Positions 37,041-45,890 of a stretch of 52,073 nucleotides of DNA are shown in pieces. The position numbers were made by a program, and so were the translations under genes. Below the pieces are notes generated by a model. It saw only the letters and a program-made list of their open reading frames with translations. It made no database searches and was not told the DNA's origin. The DNA is from Xanthomonas arboricola pv. guizotiae (lineage in GTDB: Bacteria; Pseudomonadota; Gammaproteobacteria; Xanthomonadales; Xanthomonadaceae): assembly GCF_002940205.1 (NCBI RefSeq), contig NZ_MDSK01000034.1:1-52073 (forward strand), in the 5' to 3' direction. The stretch's first letter is position 1; each line of letters starts with the position of its first letter.

Positions 37041-40000
37041 GCCCCAGCCCGGTCACCGACCCGTATCTGCACCTGCCGCTGCATGGCGTACGCCTGATCG
37101 AGGCCAGCGCCGGCACCGGCAAGACCTTCACCCTGGCCACGCTATTCACCCGGCTGGTGGTCGAGCGTGGGCTGCGCATCGGCCAGATCCTCGCCGTCAC
37201 CTTCACCGAGGCCGCCACCCAGGAACTGCGCCGCCGCATCCGCGAGCGCCTGGTGCTGGCCGCGACGCTAGTCCCCGACGCCCCCGTAGGAGCGGCCCCG
37301 GCCGCGACCGACCTCGCCGACGACCCGTCGCGGCCAGGTCCGCTCTTACACGAAGCGCCCGACGCCCTTCTCGCCACGCACCTGGCCACTGGCACCGAAA
37401 CACCCGCGGCCCCCGTAGGAGCGGCCTCGGCCGCGACCGACCTCGCCGACGACCCGTCGCGGCCAGGTCCGCTCCTACAGGACGCGCCCGACGCCTTTTT
37501 CGCCACGCACCTGGCCACTGGCACCGAAACACCCGCGGCCCCCGTAGGAGCGGCCCGGGCCGCGACCGATCTCGCCGGTGACCCGTCGCGGCTAGGTCCG
37601 CTCCTACAGGACGCGCCCGATGTGCTGCTTACGCGCGCCATCCTCGCCACCCACCTGGCCACCGGCACCGAAACACCCGCGGCCCTGCGCCGCCGCCTGC
37701 AACAGGCGGTGGAAGAAATCGACCTGGCCGCCGTGTTCACCATCCACGGCTTCTGCGCGCGTGTGCTGCGCGAGCATGCGCTGGAAAGCGGCCAGGCCTT
37801 CGCCGCACCGGAACTGCTCGCCAACGACCGCGAATTGCTGGGCGAAGTCGCCGCCGATCTGTGGCGCCAGCGCGCCGCCGATGCGGCAATGGCCGAAGAC
37901 CTGATCGCGCTGTGGTCGGGCGGCCCGGAGGCACTGGCCAGCGATCTGCGCGCACTGGTGCGCCATCCAACGCTGTTGCCGGCGGCCGCCACGACAAACG
38001 ACGATTCCGCTGCGCTGCTGCAAGCGGTGCAGGACGCCAGCGCCGCACTGGCCGCCGCATTCCAGGCGCACGGCAGCGCGTTTTTCGACACCATCATGGC
38101 CGCCATCGACGGCGGCATCCTGAGCAAGGTCAGCTACAAGCCCGAGTGGCTAACAGCGTTGTGGCACTGGTTCGACAGCTTCGCCGCCGCGCCCTCGGTC
38201 AACGCCGCCCCGCACGCCAAGCTGATCAAGTTGACCGCTGCGGAACTGGCCGCCGGCACCAACAAGAAGTTCGTCGAGCGCACGCCGGCCTCGCCGCTGA
38301 GCCACGAGATCGATGGCTATCTCACCGCGCTGGCCGGTGTCGAAGCATGGCGCACACGTCGCCGCATCCGCCTGCTGCACGCATTGCGCGACGACGCCAT
38401 CGCACGGCTGGCATTGCTCAAGCGCCAGCGCCGCGTGCAGACCTACGACGACCTGGTCGATGGCGTCGCGCACGCGCTGGAAGGCGCGCAGGCGCAGGCG
38501 CTGGTCACGCGGCTGCGCGCGCAATACGCCATCGCGCTGGTGGACGAATTCCAGGACACCGACGACCGCCAGTGGGCGATCTTCTCCAATGTGTTCGGCG
38601 AAGGCCCGCGCGCGCGCGCCGCCGGCCTGGAGCCGGCGCTGTTTCTGATCGGCGACCCCAAGCAGGCCATCTACGGCTTCCGCGGCGGCGACGTGCGCAC
38701 CTATCTGGCCGCCGCCGTCACTGCCGAACTCGCCCCGCCGCTGAGCCACAACTTCCGCTCGCGCCCCGGCGTGCTGGCGGCCATCGACGCGCTGTACGCG
38801 CAGGCCGGCTACAGCGATGCCTTCCTCACCGACGGCATCGCCTTCCACCCGGTGCAGGCCGGCACCAAGCGCGTGGATGCCGATCTGCAACGCGATGGCG
38901 TCACCGCCCCGGCATTGACGCTGTGGCGCGCACCGGAACCGCCGCTGCCACCTGCCGCGGCAGCGGCAAAAACCAAGCAAGCAGGAAAGCCCAAACCCTG
39001 GAGCGCCAACCGCGCCCGCGAGCTGGCCACCGCCGCCTGCGTGGCGGCGATCCGTGGCTGGCTGGCCGGCGGCCGCGACGGCACCGCCACCGTCAATGGC
39101 CGCCCGGTGCAGGCCGGCGATATCGCCGTGCTGGTGCGCAGCCACGGCGAGGCCACGCGCATGCAGCAGGCGCTGGGCGCGGTGGGCATCCCCGCCGTGG
39201 CGGCCGGCAAGCAGAGCCTGTTCGCCACCGACGAGGCGCTGGAGCTGCTGGCCCTGTTGCAGGCCTTGCTCGACCCGGGCGACGACAGCCGCCTGCGTGC
39301 CGCGCTGGCCACCGTGCTGATCGGCGCGGATGCCGCCGCCATTGCCGCGCTCGCACACGACGGCGAGCGTCACCGCCGCTGGCAGCAGCAGGCGCTGGAC
39401 TGGCGCGAGCGCTGGCAGCGCGGCGGCCCGCTCGCCCTGATCGGCGACCTGGGCGCCGCGCACGGGCAACGCCTGCTCGCCCTGGTCGATGGCGAGCGCC
39501 GCCTCACCAACTACCTGCAGCTGGCCGAACTGCTGCAGGAAGCCGACGCCCGCGCGCTCGGCCCGCACGGCCTGGTCGACTGGCTGTCGCGCCGCATCGC
39601 CAATGCCGACGACAACGACGAAGCCCAGCAGCTGCGGCTGGAGTCGGACGCGCGCCGCGTGCAGATCGTCACCCTGCACAAGAGCAAGGGCCTGGAATAT
39701 CCGCTGGTGTTCCTGCCGTACATCGGCATCGGCCGCAGCGACAAGGGCGCCGGCCGCCATTGCGTGCTGCATGCGCCGGAGCTCGGCCGCCAGCTGCACT
39801 GGAAGACTGATAAAGACGACCCGACCTGGAGCGCCGCCGAAGCGGCCTGGAAGCAGGAACAACGCGCCGAAGACGCACGCCTGCTCTACGTCGGCCTGAC
39901 CCGTGCCGAGCACGCGCTGTGGATCGCCAGCGGCCCGTTCCACCAGCACGAGCGCACCGCACTGTCCGGCATGCTGCGCGCGCTCGATGCGCTGCAGGGC

Positions 40001-41242
40001 GCGGCCGGCGAGGGCGCAGTGGTGGTGGACACGTCCACGCCGCCCACCAACCTGCCGCGCCTGCCGCCGCCGGTCGAGGCGCAGGTGCCGCCTGCGCGCG
40101 CGCCGCAGCGGCATATCGCCCCGGACTGGTGGGTCTACAGCTTCACCCAGCTGGCCAATGCCGATGCCGGCGCCGCCACCGACCCGATGGCCAGCGCCAC
40201 GGTGGTCGGCAGTGGCGGCAGCGACGAGCCCTCCGGCAGCGAGGCCGTTGCGGTGGCCGCCGAGGTCGACGCCTTCGACCCGCGCTTTGCCGGCAACCGC
40301 TTCGGCGTGGTGATGCACGACGTATTCGAGCGTTGCGACTTCGCTGCCTGGCAGGCCTGGCGCCCCGGCCTGCCCGCACCCGAGGGCCAGGCTGCCGCCA
40401 TCCTCGAGGCGCTGCAACGCGGCGGCTACGTCGAGAAGGAATGGGACGACGGCCTGGCCATGCTCACCGCGCTGATCGGCCACACCCTCACCGTGGCCCT
40501 GCCCGAAGGCACCACCCTGGCTGCCGTGCCCGAGCCGCAGCGCCGCAACGAGATGGAATTCCATTTCGCCATGCGGCCCACCCGCGTCGATGCGCTGCTC
40601 GCGTTGCTGCACCGGTTTGGCGTGGTCGGCGACCGCCAGGCCTTCGGCGCGCGCCAGCGGCTGGAAGGCCTGATGACCGGCCTGATTGACCTCACCTACA
40701 CCGTGGACGGGCGCTGGTACGTGCTCGACTACAAGTCCAACCGCCTGCCCAGCTACGACGCCGACGCCCTGGCCCGCGCCATGGCGCACAGCGAGTACGA
40801 GTTGCAGGCGCTGATCTACACCGTGGCCCTGCACCGCTGGCTGCGTTTCCGCCTGGGCGATGGCTACGACTACGCCCGCGACTTCGGCGGCGTGCGCTAC
40901 CTGTTCTGCCGCGGCCTGGACGCCACCCGCAACCCCGCAGCCGACTCCAGTTCTATCCCCGGTTCCGGTTCTGACTCCGGTTTCGACTCCGACTCCGACT
41001 CCGTCAACGGCGCCAGCGCCAGCGCCGCCTCCGATTCCGACCCCGTCAATGGCGCCAGCTCCATCTCCGATTCGGGTTTCGACTCCGACGCCGGCTTCGA
41101 CGCCGTCAACCGCGCCACGCCCGCACCCGGCATCCACGCCTGGCGCTTCGACCCGGCGCTGGTCCAAGCCCTGGACGCCCTGTTCGCCGGCAGCGCCCCG
41201 GAGCCGACATCCAGCAACCCAGGCACGCCCGATGCCCGCTAG
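37037..41242 (+). CDS. recB: RecB helicase-nuclease subunit with repeat insertions
   Basis: 3'-5' helicase and nuclease subunit of RecBCD. 1401 residues against 1180 in E. coli. Walker A IEASAGTGKTFTLATLF (21-37), AVTFTEAATQELRRRI, LVDEFQDTDDRQW (motif II), IGDPKQAIYGFRGGD, VTLHKSKGLEYPLVFLP and LLYVGLTRAEHALW are intact, as is the nuclease domain (GLIDLTYTVDGRWYVLDYKSN, then YELQALIYTVALHRW). Two inserts explain the extra length: a triplicated 43-residue unit (from residue 84 to about 216) between RRRIRERLVLAA and LRRRLQQAVEEIDLAAVFTI, and a Ser/Asp/Gly-rich segment (about 1304-1358) just before the C-terminal WRFDPALVQALDALF. Both avoid the catalytic motifs, so activity is likely kept. Confidence 0.95.
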   Translation: MSPSPVTDPYLHLPLHGVRLIEASAGTGKTFTLATLFTRLVVERGLRIGQILAVTFTEAATQELRRRIRERLVLAATLVPDAPVGAAPAATDLADDPSRPGPLLHEAPDALLATHLATGTETPAAPVGAASAATDLADDPSRPGPLLQDAPDAFFATHLATGTETPAAPVGAARAATDLAGDPSRLGPLLQDAPDVLLTRAILATHLATGTETPAALRRRLQQAVEEIDLAAVFTIHGFCARVLREHALESGQAFAAPELLANDRELLGEVAADLWRQRAADAAMAEDLIALWSGGPEALASDLRALVRHPTLLPAAATTNDDSAALLQAVQDASAALAAAFQAHGSAFFDTIMAAIDGGILSKVSYKPEWLTALWHWFDSFAAAPSVNAAPHAKLIKLTAAELAAGTNKKFVERTPASPLSHEIDGYLTALAGVEAWRTRRRIRLLHALRDDAIARLALLKRQRRVQTYDDLVDGVAHALEGAQAQALVTRLRAQYAIALVDEFQDTDDRQWAIFSNVFGEGPRARAAGLEPALFLIGDPKQAIYGFRGGDVRTYLAAAVTAELAPPLSHNFRSRPGVLAAIDALYAQAGYSDAFLTDGIAFHPVQAGTKRVDADLQRDGVTAPALTLWRAPEPPLPPAAAAAKTKQAGKPKPWSANRARELATAACVAAIRGWLAGGRDGTATVNGRPVQAGDIAVLVRSHGEATRMQQALGAVGIPAVAAGKQSLFATDEALELLALLQALLDPGDDSRLRAALATVLIGADAAAIAALAHDGERHRRWQQQALDWRERWQRGGPLALIGDLGAAHGQRLLALVDGERRLTNYLQLAELLQEADARALGPHGLVDWLSRRIANADDNDEAQQLRLESDARRVQIVTLHKSKGLEYPLVFLPYIGIGRSDKGAGRHCVLHAPELGRQLHWKTDKDDPTWSAAEAAWKQEQRAEDARLLYVGLTRAEHALWIASGPFHQHERTALSGMLRALDALQGAAGEGAVVVDTSTPPTNLPRLPPPVEAQVPPARAPQRHIAPDWWVYSFTQLANADAGAATDPMASATVVGSGGSDEPSGSEAVAVAAEVDAFDPRFAGNRFGVVMHDVFERCDFAAWQAWRPGLPAPEGQAAAILEALQRGGYVEKEWDDGLAMLTALIGHTLTVALPEGTTLAAVPEPQRRNEMEFHFAMRPTRVDALLALLHRFGVVGDRQAFGARQRLEGLMTGLIDLTYTVDGRWYVLDYKSNRLPSYDADALARAMAHSEYELQALIYTVALHRWLRFRLGDGYDYARDFGGVRYLFCRGLDATRNPAADSSSIPGSGSDSGFDSDSDSVNGASASAASDSDPVNGASSISDSGFDSDAGFDAVNRATPAPGIHAWRFDPALVQALDALFAGSAPEPTSSNPGTPDAR
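37286..37684 (+). repeat. 129-bp in-frame tandem repeat in recB, palindrome-derived
   Basis: Three copies beginning GTAGGAGCGGCC at 37286, 37415 and 37544: an exact period of 129 bp, 43 codons. Each copy carries GTAGGAGCGG and, about 60 bp on, its complement CCGCTCCTAC (CCGCTCTTAC in copy 1), the same family as the intergenic palindromes at 8637 and 27730. Each ends in the recB-like CTGGCCACTGGCACCGAAAC. The third copy is followed by a longer tail that leads back into the conserved protein. Confidence 0.95.
40947..41112 (+). repeat. Ser/Asp-rich low-complexity tract in recB
   Basis: Irregular GACTCCGAC-type hexamer repeats encoding GSDSGFDSDSDSVNGAS and two further similar units with the motif VNGAS. 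Situated between YLFCRGLDATRN and the conserved final helix. Looks like slippage-driven expansion. Confidence 0.9.
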
Positions 41243-41595
41243 CGCACAGCCCCTTACCGCTGACGCACCAAAGCCCCGCTCCCCCCGGGGCGATAAGGCA
41301 CTGGTTGCGCGCCACCGGCGCGCGTGCCTTGGCGCGCCCGCGCCGCTGGCGCGGGCTGGGGCGCGGAGCGGGGGGTGGGGTGAGGGTACGTCCGCCGCCG
41401 AAGCATCCAAGCCATGACCCAACAGACCGCACGCCCGATCAGCGCTGTGCGCACGTCCGGCTCCCCTCGGGGCGGGCAGACCCCGCTTGCGCACACTGGC
41501 GCGCGTGCCTGGCAGTGTCTGCGCCGCGCCGCGCGGGCCGGGGCGCGCAGTGGAGGTTGGGGTGAGGGCGCCTGCGCCCAGAAGGCGTCCACCCC
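41243..41595. repeat. Duplicated spacer between recB and recD
   Basis: Two diverged direct copies of about 140 bp (41279-41420 and 41461-41601), period 182 bp. Shared landmarks: CTCCCC..CGGGGCG, GGCGCGCGTGCCT, GGGGTGAGGG, and AAG..TCCA..CCATGA. The second copy ends at the recD start codon and the first ends at a decoy ATG (41413). The first block has dense inverted GCGCGCC/GGCGCGC repeats. Confidence 0.8.
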
Positions 41596-43815
41596 ATGAA
41601 CCACCCAACCCTCTTCAACGCGCTGATCAAGGCCGACGCCCTGCGCCCGCTGGATCTGGCCTTCGCCCAGAGCCTGCAACGCCTGGCCCCGGACACCGAC
41701 TCCCAGGTATTGGCCGGCGCCGCACTCGCCTCGCTGGCCGTCACCAGCGGCCACGCAGGGCTGGACCCCGCCCGCGCCGGCATGCTGCTGGACACGCGCG
41801 AGGGCCCAGCGCCCGCACTCCCGGACCCCACCGATTGGCAACGCACCCTGGCCGCCTCGCGCTGGGTCGACCAACCGAATCCGCAAGATCCCGCCGCCGC
41901 CGACTGCCCGCTGGTGCTGGAACGCGGCCTGCTCTATCTGCGCCGCTACCGCGAGTACGAGCGCCGCCTGGCGCTGGGCCTGCAACGCATCGCCGCCCAG
42001 TCGCCGCCCCTGTTCGACGCAGCCACGCTAGCCCCGCTGTTCGCCCAGTTATTCCCGAACGCCGCCGCCTCATCCCCTCTCCCCCCGGGAGAGGGTGCCC
42101 GAAGGGCGGGTGAGGGCGCGGGCCTGCCCGAGCCATCCATCTACCGAGAAGGCACGGCCCCGCCCAAGCCATCTCACCACCCAGACCGCCAGGCCCAGGC
42201 CGCCGCCCTGGCGCTGCGCCGCAGCCTGCTGCTGGTCACCGGCGGCCCCGGCACCGGCAAGACCACCACCATCGCCCGCCTGCTGCTGCTGCGCATCGCC
42301 CAGGCACACGCAGCCAACACCCCGGCCCCGCGCATCGCCCTGGCCGCGCCCACCGGCCGCGCTGCCGAGCGCATGGCCGAAAGCCTGCGCCTTGCGGTCG
42401 CGCGCGCCATCGCCGGCGGCATCGACCCGGCCCTGGCCGATGCCCTGCCCAGCGGCGCCAGCACCCTGCACCGCCTGCTCGGCGTCATCCCGGATTCCCC
42501 GCAGTTCCGCCATCACGCCGACAACCCGCTGCCGTTGGACCTGATCGTCGTCGACGAAGCTTCCATGGTCGACCTGCCGCTGATGTGCAAGCTGGTCGAA
42601 GCCGTCGCCGATGGCACCCAGCTGATCCTGCTCGGCGACGCCGACCAGCTGCCCTCGGTGGAAGCCGGCGACGTGCTCGCCGCCATCCTGCAGGCCGCCG
42701 GGCCCGGCGATGCCCTGCAGCCGCAGGACGCACAGGCGCTGCAAGCACTGCTCGGCAACGCGCCCGGCGACACCACGCCCGCCGCCAGCCACGGCGGCGG
42801 CCTGGCTGGCCACCGCGTGCACCTGCTGCGCGGCTACCGGCAGGCGGACGACTTTGCACTGGCCCCGTTGGCCGACGCCGTGCGCGCCGGCGACGCCGAC
42901 ACCGCCCTGGCCCTGCTGCGCAGCGGCGAGCTGGCCGGCGTGCACTTCCACGAAGACGGCGAAGACCCGCTGGCCCTGGGCCGCGACGCGCTGCTCGCGC
43001 ACTGGCGCGCGCTGGCCACCGCTCAAGACCCCGCCGCCGCATTGCGCGACGCAGGCCGCCTGCGCCTGCTCACCGCGGTGCGTGCCGGCCCGCAGGGCGC
43101 GCGTGGTCTCAACGCGCGCATCGAACAACTGCTGGCCGAGACCGGCTCCGGCGCCCGCCGTCTCGGCGGCGCCTCGCCCTGGTTCCAGGGCCGCCTGCTG
43201 CTGATCACCGAAAACAGCTACCGCCACGGCCTGTTCAACGGCGATGTCGGCATCTGCTTGCCAAGCGCACCCAATCCCACTGCGGTGCGCGATGACGCAG
43301 ATGCGTTCTTGGCGCGCAGCGAGACGAACGCTTCTCCACGGCCCGGCGAAACCGCGCACTCTTCCGGACGCAGCGGCGCGCATTCCGTTGCAGCACGCAG
43401 CGACGCCGGTCCCAATGCCGGCCAAGCCGGGCAGGGCCCCTTGGTCGCTTGGTTCGAAGGCGACGGCGACGGCCAGGTGCGCGGCTTCCACCCCGCCGCA
43501 CTGCCCGCGCACGAAAGCGCCTTCGCCATGACCGTACACAAGGCCCAGGGCAGCGAATTCGACACCGTCTGGCTGCAACTGCCCACCCGCGACGCCCGCG
43601 TGCTCAGCCGCGAACTGCTCTACACCGGCATCACCCGCGCCCGCCGCGCCCTGCACTTGGCCGGCAGCGAAGCGGTCATCCGCAGCGCGCTCGCCCGGCA
43701 CGCCGCGCGCATCTCTGGCCTAGCGTGGCGGTTGGGTGCGCAGCAGCAGGCGGCACCCGCCAAGCCAGCAACAGAACCAGCTACTGCGTTGCCCGTGCAG
43801 GGTTCGTTGTTCTGA
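41596..43815 (+). CDS. recD: RecD helicase subunit with repeat insertions
   Basis: 5'-3' helicase subunit of RecBCD. 739 residues against 608 in E. coli. N-terminal RecD domain (about 1-150), Walker A LVTGGPGTGKTTTIARLLLL (about 213-232), AAPTGRAAERMAESL, LIVVDEASMVDLPLM (motif II), LILLGDADQLPSVEAGDVLA, LLRGYRQADDF, and the C-terminal FAMTVHKAQGSEFDTVWLQL and LLYTGITRARRALHL. Extra length lies in a repeat-derived insert before Walker A (about 156-197) and in a Ser/Gly/Ala/Arg-rich insert (about 565-615) between DVGICLPS and GPLVAWFE. It starts within the second copy of the spacer duplication. Confidence 0.94.
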   Translation: MNHPTLFNALIKADALRPLDLAFAQSLQRLAPDTDSQVLAGAALASLAVTSGHAGLDPARAGMLLDTREGPAPALPDPTDWQRTLAASRWVDQPNPQDPAAADCPLVLERGLLYLRRYREYERRLALGLQRIAAQSPPLFDAATLAPLFAQLFPNAAASSPLPPGEGARRAGEGAGLPEPSIYREGTAPPKPSHHPDRQAQAAALALRRSLLLVTGGPGTGKTTTIARLLLLRIAQAHAANTPAPRIALAAPTGRAAERMAESLRLAVARAIAGGIDPALADALPSGASTLHRLLGVIPDSPQFRHHADNPLPLDLIVVDEASMVDLPLMCKLVEAVADGTQLILLGDADQLPSVEAGDVLAAILQAAGPGDALQPQDAQALQALLGNAPGDTTPAASHGGGLAGHRVHLLRGYRQADDFALAPLADAVRAGDADTALALLRSGELAGVHFHEDGEDPLALGRDALLAHWRALATAQDPAAALRDAGRLRLLTAVRAGPQGARGLNARIEQLLAETGSGARRLGGASPWFQGRLLLITENSYRHGLFNGDVGICLPSAPNPTAVRDDADAFLARSETNASPRPGETAHSSGRSGAHSVAARSDAGPNAGQAGQGPLVAWFEGDGDGQVRGFHPAALPAHESAFAMTVHKAQGSEFDTVWLQLPTRDARVLSRELLYTGITRARRALHLAGSEAVIRSALARHAARISGLAWRLGAQQQAAPAKPATEPATALPVQGSLF
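42072..42118 (+). repeat. Intergenic-type repeat inside recD
   Basis: TCCCCTCTCCCCCCGGGAGA followed by GGGTGCCCGAAGGGCGGGTG: the standard intergenic repeat, translated in frame as SSPLPPGEGARRAGEGAG. Same family as 23503-23584. Confidence 0.85.
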
Positions 43816-43953
43816 TGGACGCGAGCCGGCGCAATGGCAACATCACTTACGGCAGAACGGCACGTTCGCCTATCACCATCACCGGGCATGCCCGGATAGC
43901 ATCATGGACGAAGAAAAACTGGTTGTGCGGTATCGCCAGCATGGGAGGCATCA

Positions 43954-45009
43954 ATGGCGAAAAAGCATGAAATTTCGCTCGTCCGCTCGTCGGCGGCCGA
44001 ATACCTGACCTTCGTGGCCGCCGCAGGCGAGGGCGGCGTGCAGGCGGCGTATGCCGACGAAAACGTCTGGCTGACGCAGAAGATGCTGGCCCAGCTCTAC
44101 GATGTCGAAACCCACACCATCAACTACCACCTGAAAAAGGTGTTCGCTGACAACGAGTTACAGCCAGATGCAGTTATTCGAAATTTTCGAATAACTGCCG
44201 CCGACAGCAAGAGCTACGACACCAAGCACTACAACCTCGCGGCCATCATTGCCGTGGGCTACAAGGTCAATTCCGAGCGCGCGGTGCAGTTCCGCAAGTG
44301 GGCCACCACCATCATCGAGTCCTTCACGATCAAGGGCTTCGCGATGGACGATGAGCGCCTGAAGAATGACGGCACGGTGCTCGGCAAGCGCTACTTCGAA
44401 GAGCAGTTGCAGCGCATCCGCGAGATCCGTCTCTCCGAGCGCAAGTTCTACCAGAAGATCACCGACATCTACGCCACCGCCCTGGACTACGATGCCACCG
44501 CGCAGGCAACCCAGCGGTTCTTCGCCACAGTGCAGAACAAGCTGCACTGGGCCATCCACGGGCAAACCGCAGCAGAAGTCGTCTACCACCGAGCCGATGC
44601 CGGCAAGCAGCACATGGGCCTGACCACCTGGGCCGATGCACCGCGCGGGAAGATCCAGAAGTTCGACGTGGCGGTTGCCAAGAACTACCTGACCACCGGC
44701 GAGATGGCGCAGTTGCAACGCCTCGTATCGGCCTATCTGGACCTGGCCGAGGACATGGCACTGCGGCAGATTCCGATGACCATGCAGGATTGGGAAACAC
44801 GTCTGAATCGTTTCATCGAAGCAACCGACCGGCAGGTGTTGCAGGACGCAGGGCGCGTCACCGCCGAGATCGCCAAAGCGCATGCGGAAAGCGAGTTCGA
44901 AAAGTACCGCATCGTGCAGGACCAGCTGTTCGTGAGCGATTTCGATCGCGTGTTGCAGCAGCTTGATGCAGGAGACCGGGTGGACGGTGCCGACGAGGAC
45001 TTGCGCTAG
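43954..45009 (+). CDS. RhuM family protein
   Basis: 351 residues of the RhuM family (named from a Salmonella pathogenicity island gene), often carried on mobile islands and beside toxin or restriction genes. Visible family features: WLTQKMLAQLYDVETHTINYHLKKVF (a helix-turn-helix-like start), VIRNFRITAAD, YNLAAIIAVGYKVNSERAVQFRKWAT, and MDDERLKNDGTVLGKRYFEEQL. GGGAGG precedes the ATG. Its stop codon TAG lies within the CTAG duplication of a MITE, so the C-terminus may be slightly altered. Function is not established; DNA binding is likely. Confidence 0.9.
   Translation: MAKKHEISLVRSSAAEYLTFVAAAGEGGVQAAYADENVWLTQKMLAQLYDVETHTINYHLKKVFADNELQPDAVIRNFRITAADSKSYDTKHYNLAAIIAVGYKVNSERAVQFRKWATTIIESFTIKGFAMDDERLKNDGTVLGKRYFEEQLQRIREIRLSERKFYQKITDIYATALDYDATAQATQRFFATVQNKLHWAIHGQTAAEVVYHRADAGKQHMGLTTWADAPRGKIQKFDVAVAKNYLTTGEMAQLQRLVSAYLDLAEDMALRQIPMTMQDWETRLNRFIEATDRQVLQDAGRVTAEIAKAHAESEFEKYRIVQDQLFVSDFDRVLQQLDAGDRVDGADEDLR
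44170..44198. repeat. Perfect 29-bp palindrome inside rhuM
   Basis: 14-bp arms around one central T: GCAGTTATTCGAAA (44170-44183) and its complement (44185-44198). It encodes AVIRNFRITA. Could be an operator, a recombination site, or a hairpin in the mRNA. Confidence 0.85.
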
Positions 45010-45164
45010 GGAAGCTCTGAACAACTCCTCGATAGACTTCTGATCGACGCCTGAGGTTGGAGCCATCACGCGTAAGTGATTGATTTTCAGCAACGGAGAT
45101 TGTCGTGATCAAGCGAAATCCCAAATTCGCTCGCAACGCCAAGAGTTGTTCAGAGGTTCCCTAG
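45006..45164. mobile_element. IS5-like MITE, 151 bp, with CTAG target duplications
   Basis: Terminal inverted repeats GGAAGCTCTGAACAACTC (45010-45027) and its near-complement (45143-45160; 17 of 18 match), flanked by CTAG at 45006-45009 and 45161-45164. CTAG fits the YTAR target of IS5-group elements. Interior is non-coding, so it is an internally deleted, non-autonomous copy. Insertion is exactly at the rhuM stop codon. Confidence 0.8.
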
Positions 45165-45374
45165 ACGGTGATGTGGGAAGCGCCAAAGCGTCAGGTCCCC
45201 AACCGCGCGCGATAGTGCACGTTGGATTGAAAGATCGCTCCGAGGATGAATCGCGACTAGCGTCTGCCCAGGAGTCGCCCGCCACGGTGGTTCCGCCCGT
45301 CCAGGGCTCGTACCCCAAGCCGGAGAGATGGCATGAGAACTGACGACAAAGAAGCGCTTGCGCGTAAGAGGTGA

Positions 45375-45890
45375 ATGATGAAGGCGATATGGGTTCTTGG
45401 GATTCTCGCGCTGTCAGCCTGCTCCAGCGCGACTGCGGCTGGGAGGCTGGAGATCAGACTCCAAAACAGACAGGCAGCGCATACAGCGACAGCTGGAGCA
45501 TCCGTCTCAGTCACGATGGCCAACGCAGGTGACCAGCCCATCGAGCTACCTGCCTCGTATGTTCCAGACGTAGACAAAGGCGGGGTGTTGCAGACCAATC
45601 TGTTCAAGGTCCTGCAAGAGGACGGCAGCCCCGTCGACTATCGCGGCATCTATGTGCACAACGTCCGAGGTTCCACGCCATCTCTTGTCCTGAAGCCGGG
45701 GCAGTCAATCGTCAGGACGATCAATCTGTCATTGAGTTACCAGATCATGCCTGGGCGCAATTACTCGGTCGGGGTACACCCACCTATACGTTATCGGGAG
45801 CAGCAGGAATCAAAGAGTAAAACCACCTCAGCCGATATGACGTCGCTGAAGACTGCTACATCCAACATCATCGAGATCACGCCTCGATAG
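45375..45890 (+). CDS. Lipoprotein with Ig-like fold, unknown function
   Basis: 171 residues. Lipoprotein signal MMKAIWVLGILALSAC with lipobox LSAC, then a domain that opens LEIRLQNRQAAHTATAGASV and continues SVTMANAGDQPIELPASYVP, LVLKPGQSIVRTINLSLSY and YSVGVHPP. The alternation and the NAGDQPIELP motif suggest a beta-sandwich similar to the N-terminal domain of some M35-type peptidases, but no catalytic HExxH is present. GAGGTG lies before the ATG pair. Its stop falls next to the break point of the truncated parE gene. Confidence 0.8.
   Translation: MMKAIWVLGILALSACSSATAAGRLEIRLQNRQAAHTATAGASVSVTMANAGDQPIELPASYVPDVDKGGVLQTNLFKVLQEDGSPVDYRGIYVHNVRGSTPSLVLKPGQSIVRTINLSLSYQIMPGRNYSVGVHPPIRYREQQESKSKTTSADMTSLKTATSNIIEITPR

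Noticed and set aside
37286..37684. CRISPR-like array in recB
   Set aside because: Regular 129-bp period, but the units are near-identical throughout without unique spacers and are translated in frame.
38150..41608. 1152-codon open frame on the minus strand, antisense to recB
   Set aside because: It mirrors recB codon bias in high-GC DNA, has no family motif, and is rich in Gly, Ala, Gln and Val as antisense frames are. The plus-strand RecB is unambiguous.
43903..44008. Short plus-strand frame starting MDEEKLVVRYRQHG before rhuM
   Set aside because: Overlaps the rhuM start in another frame, with no homology I can recognise and no separate ribosome site.
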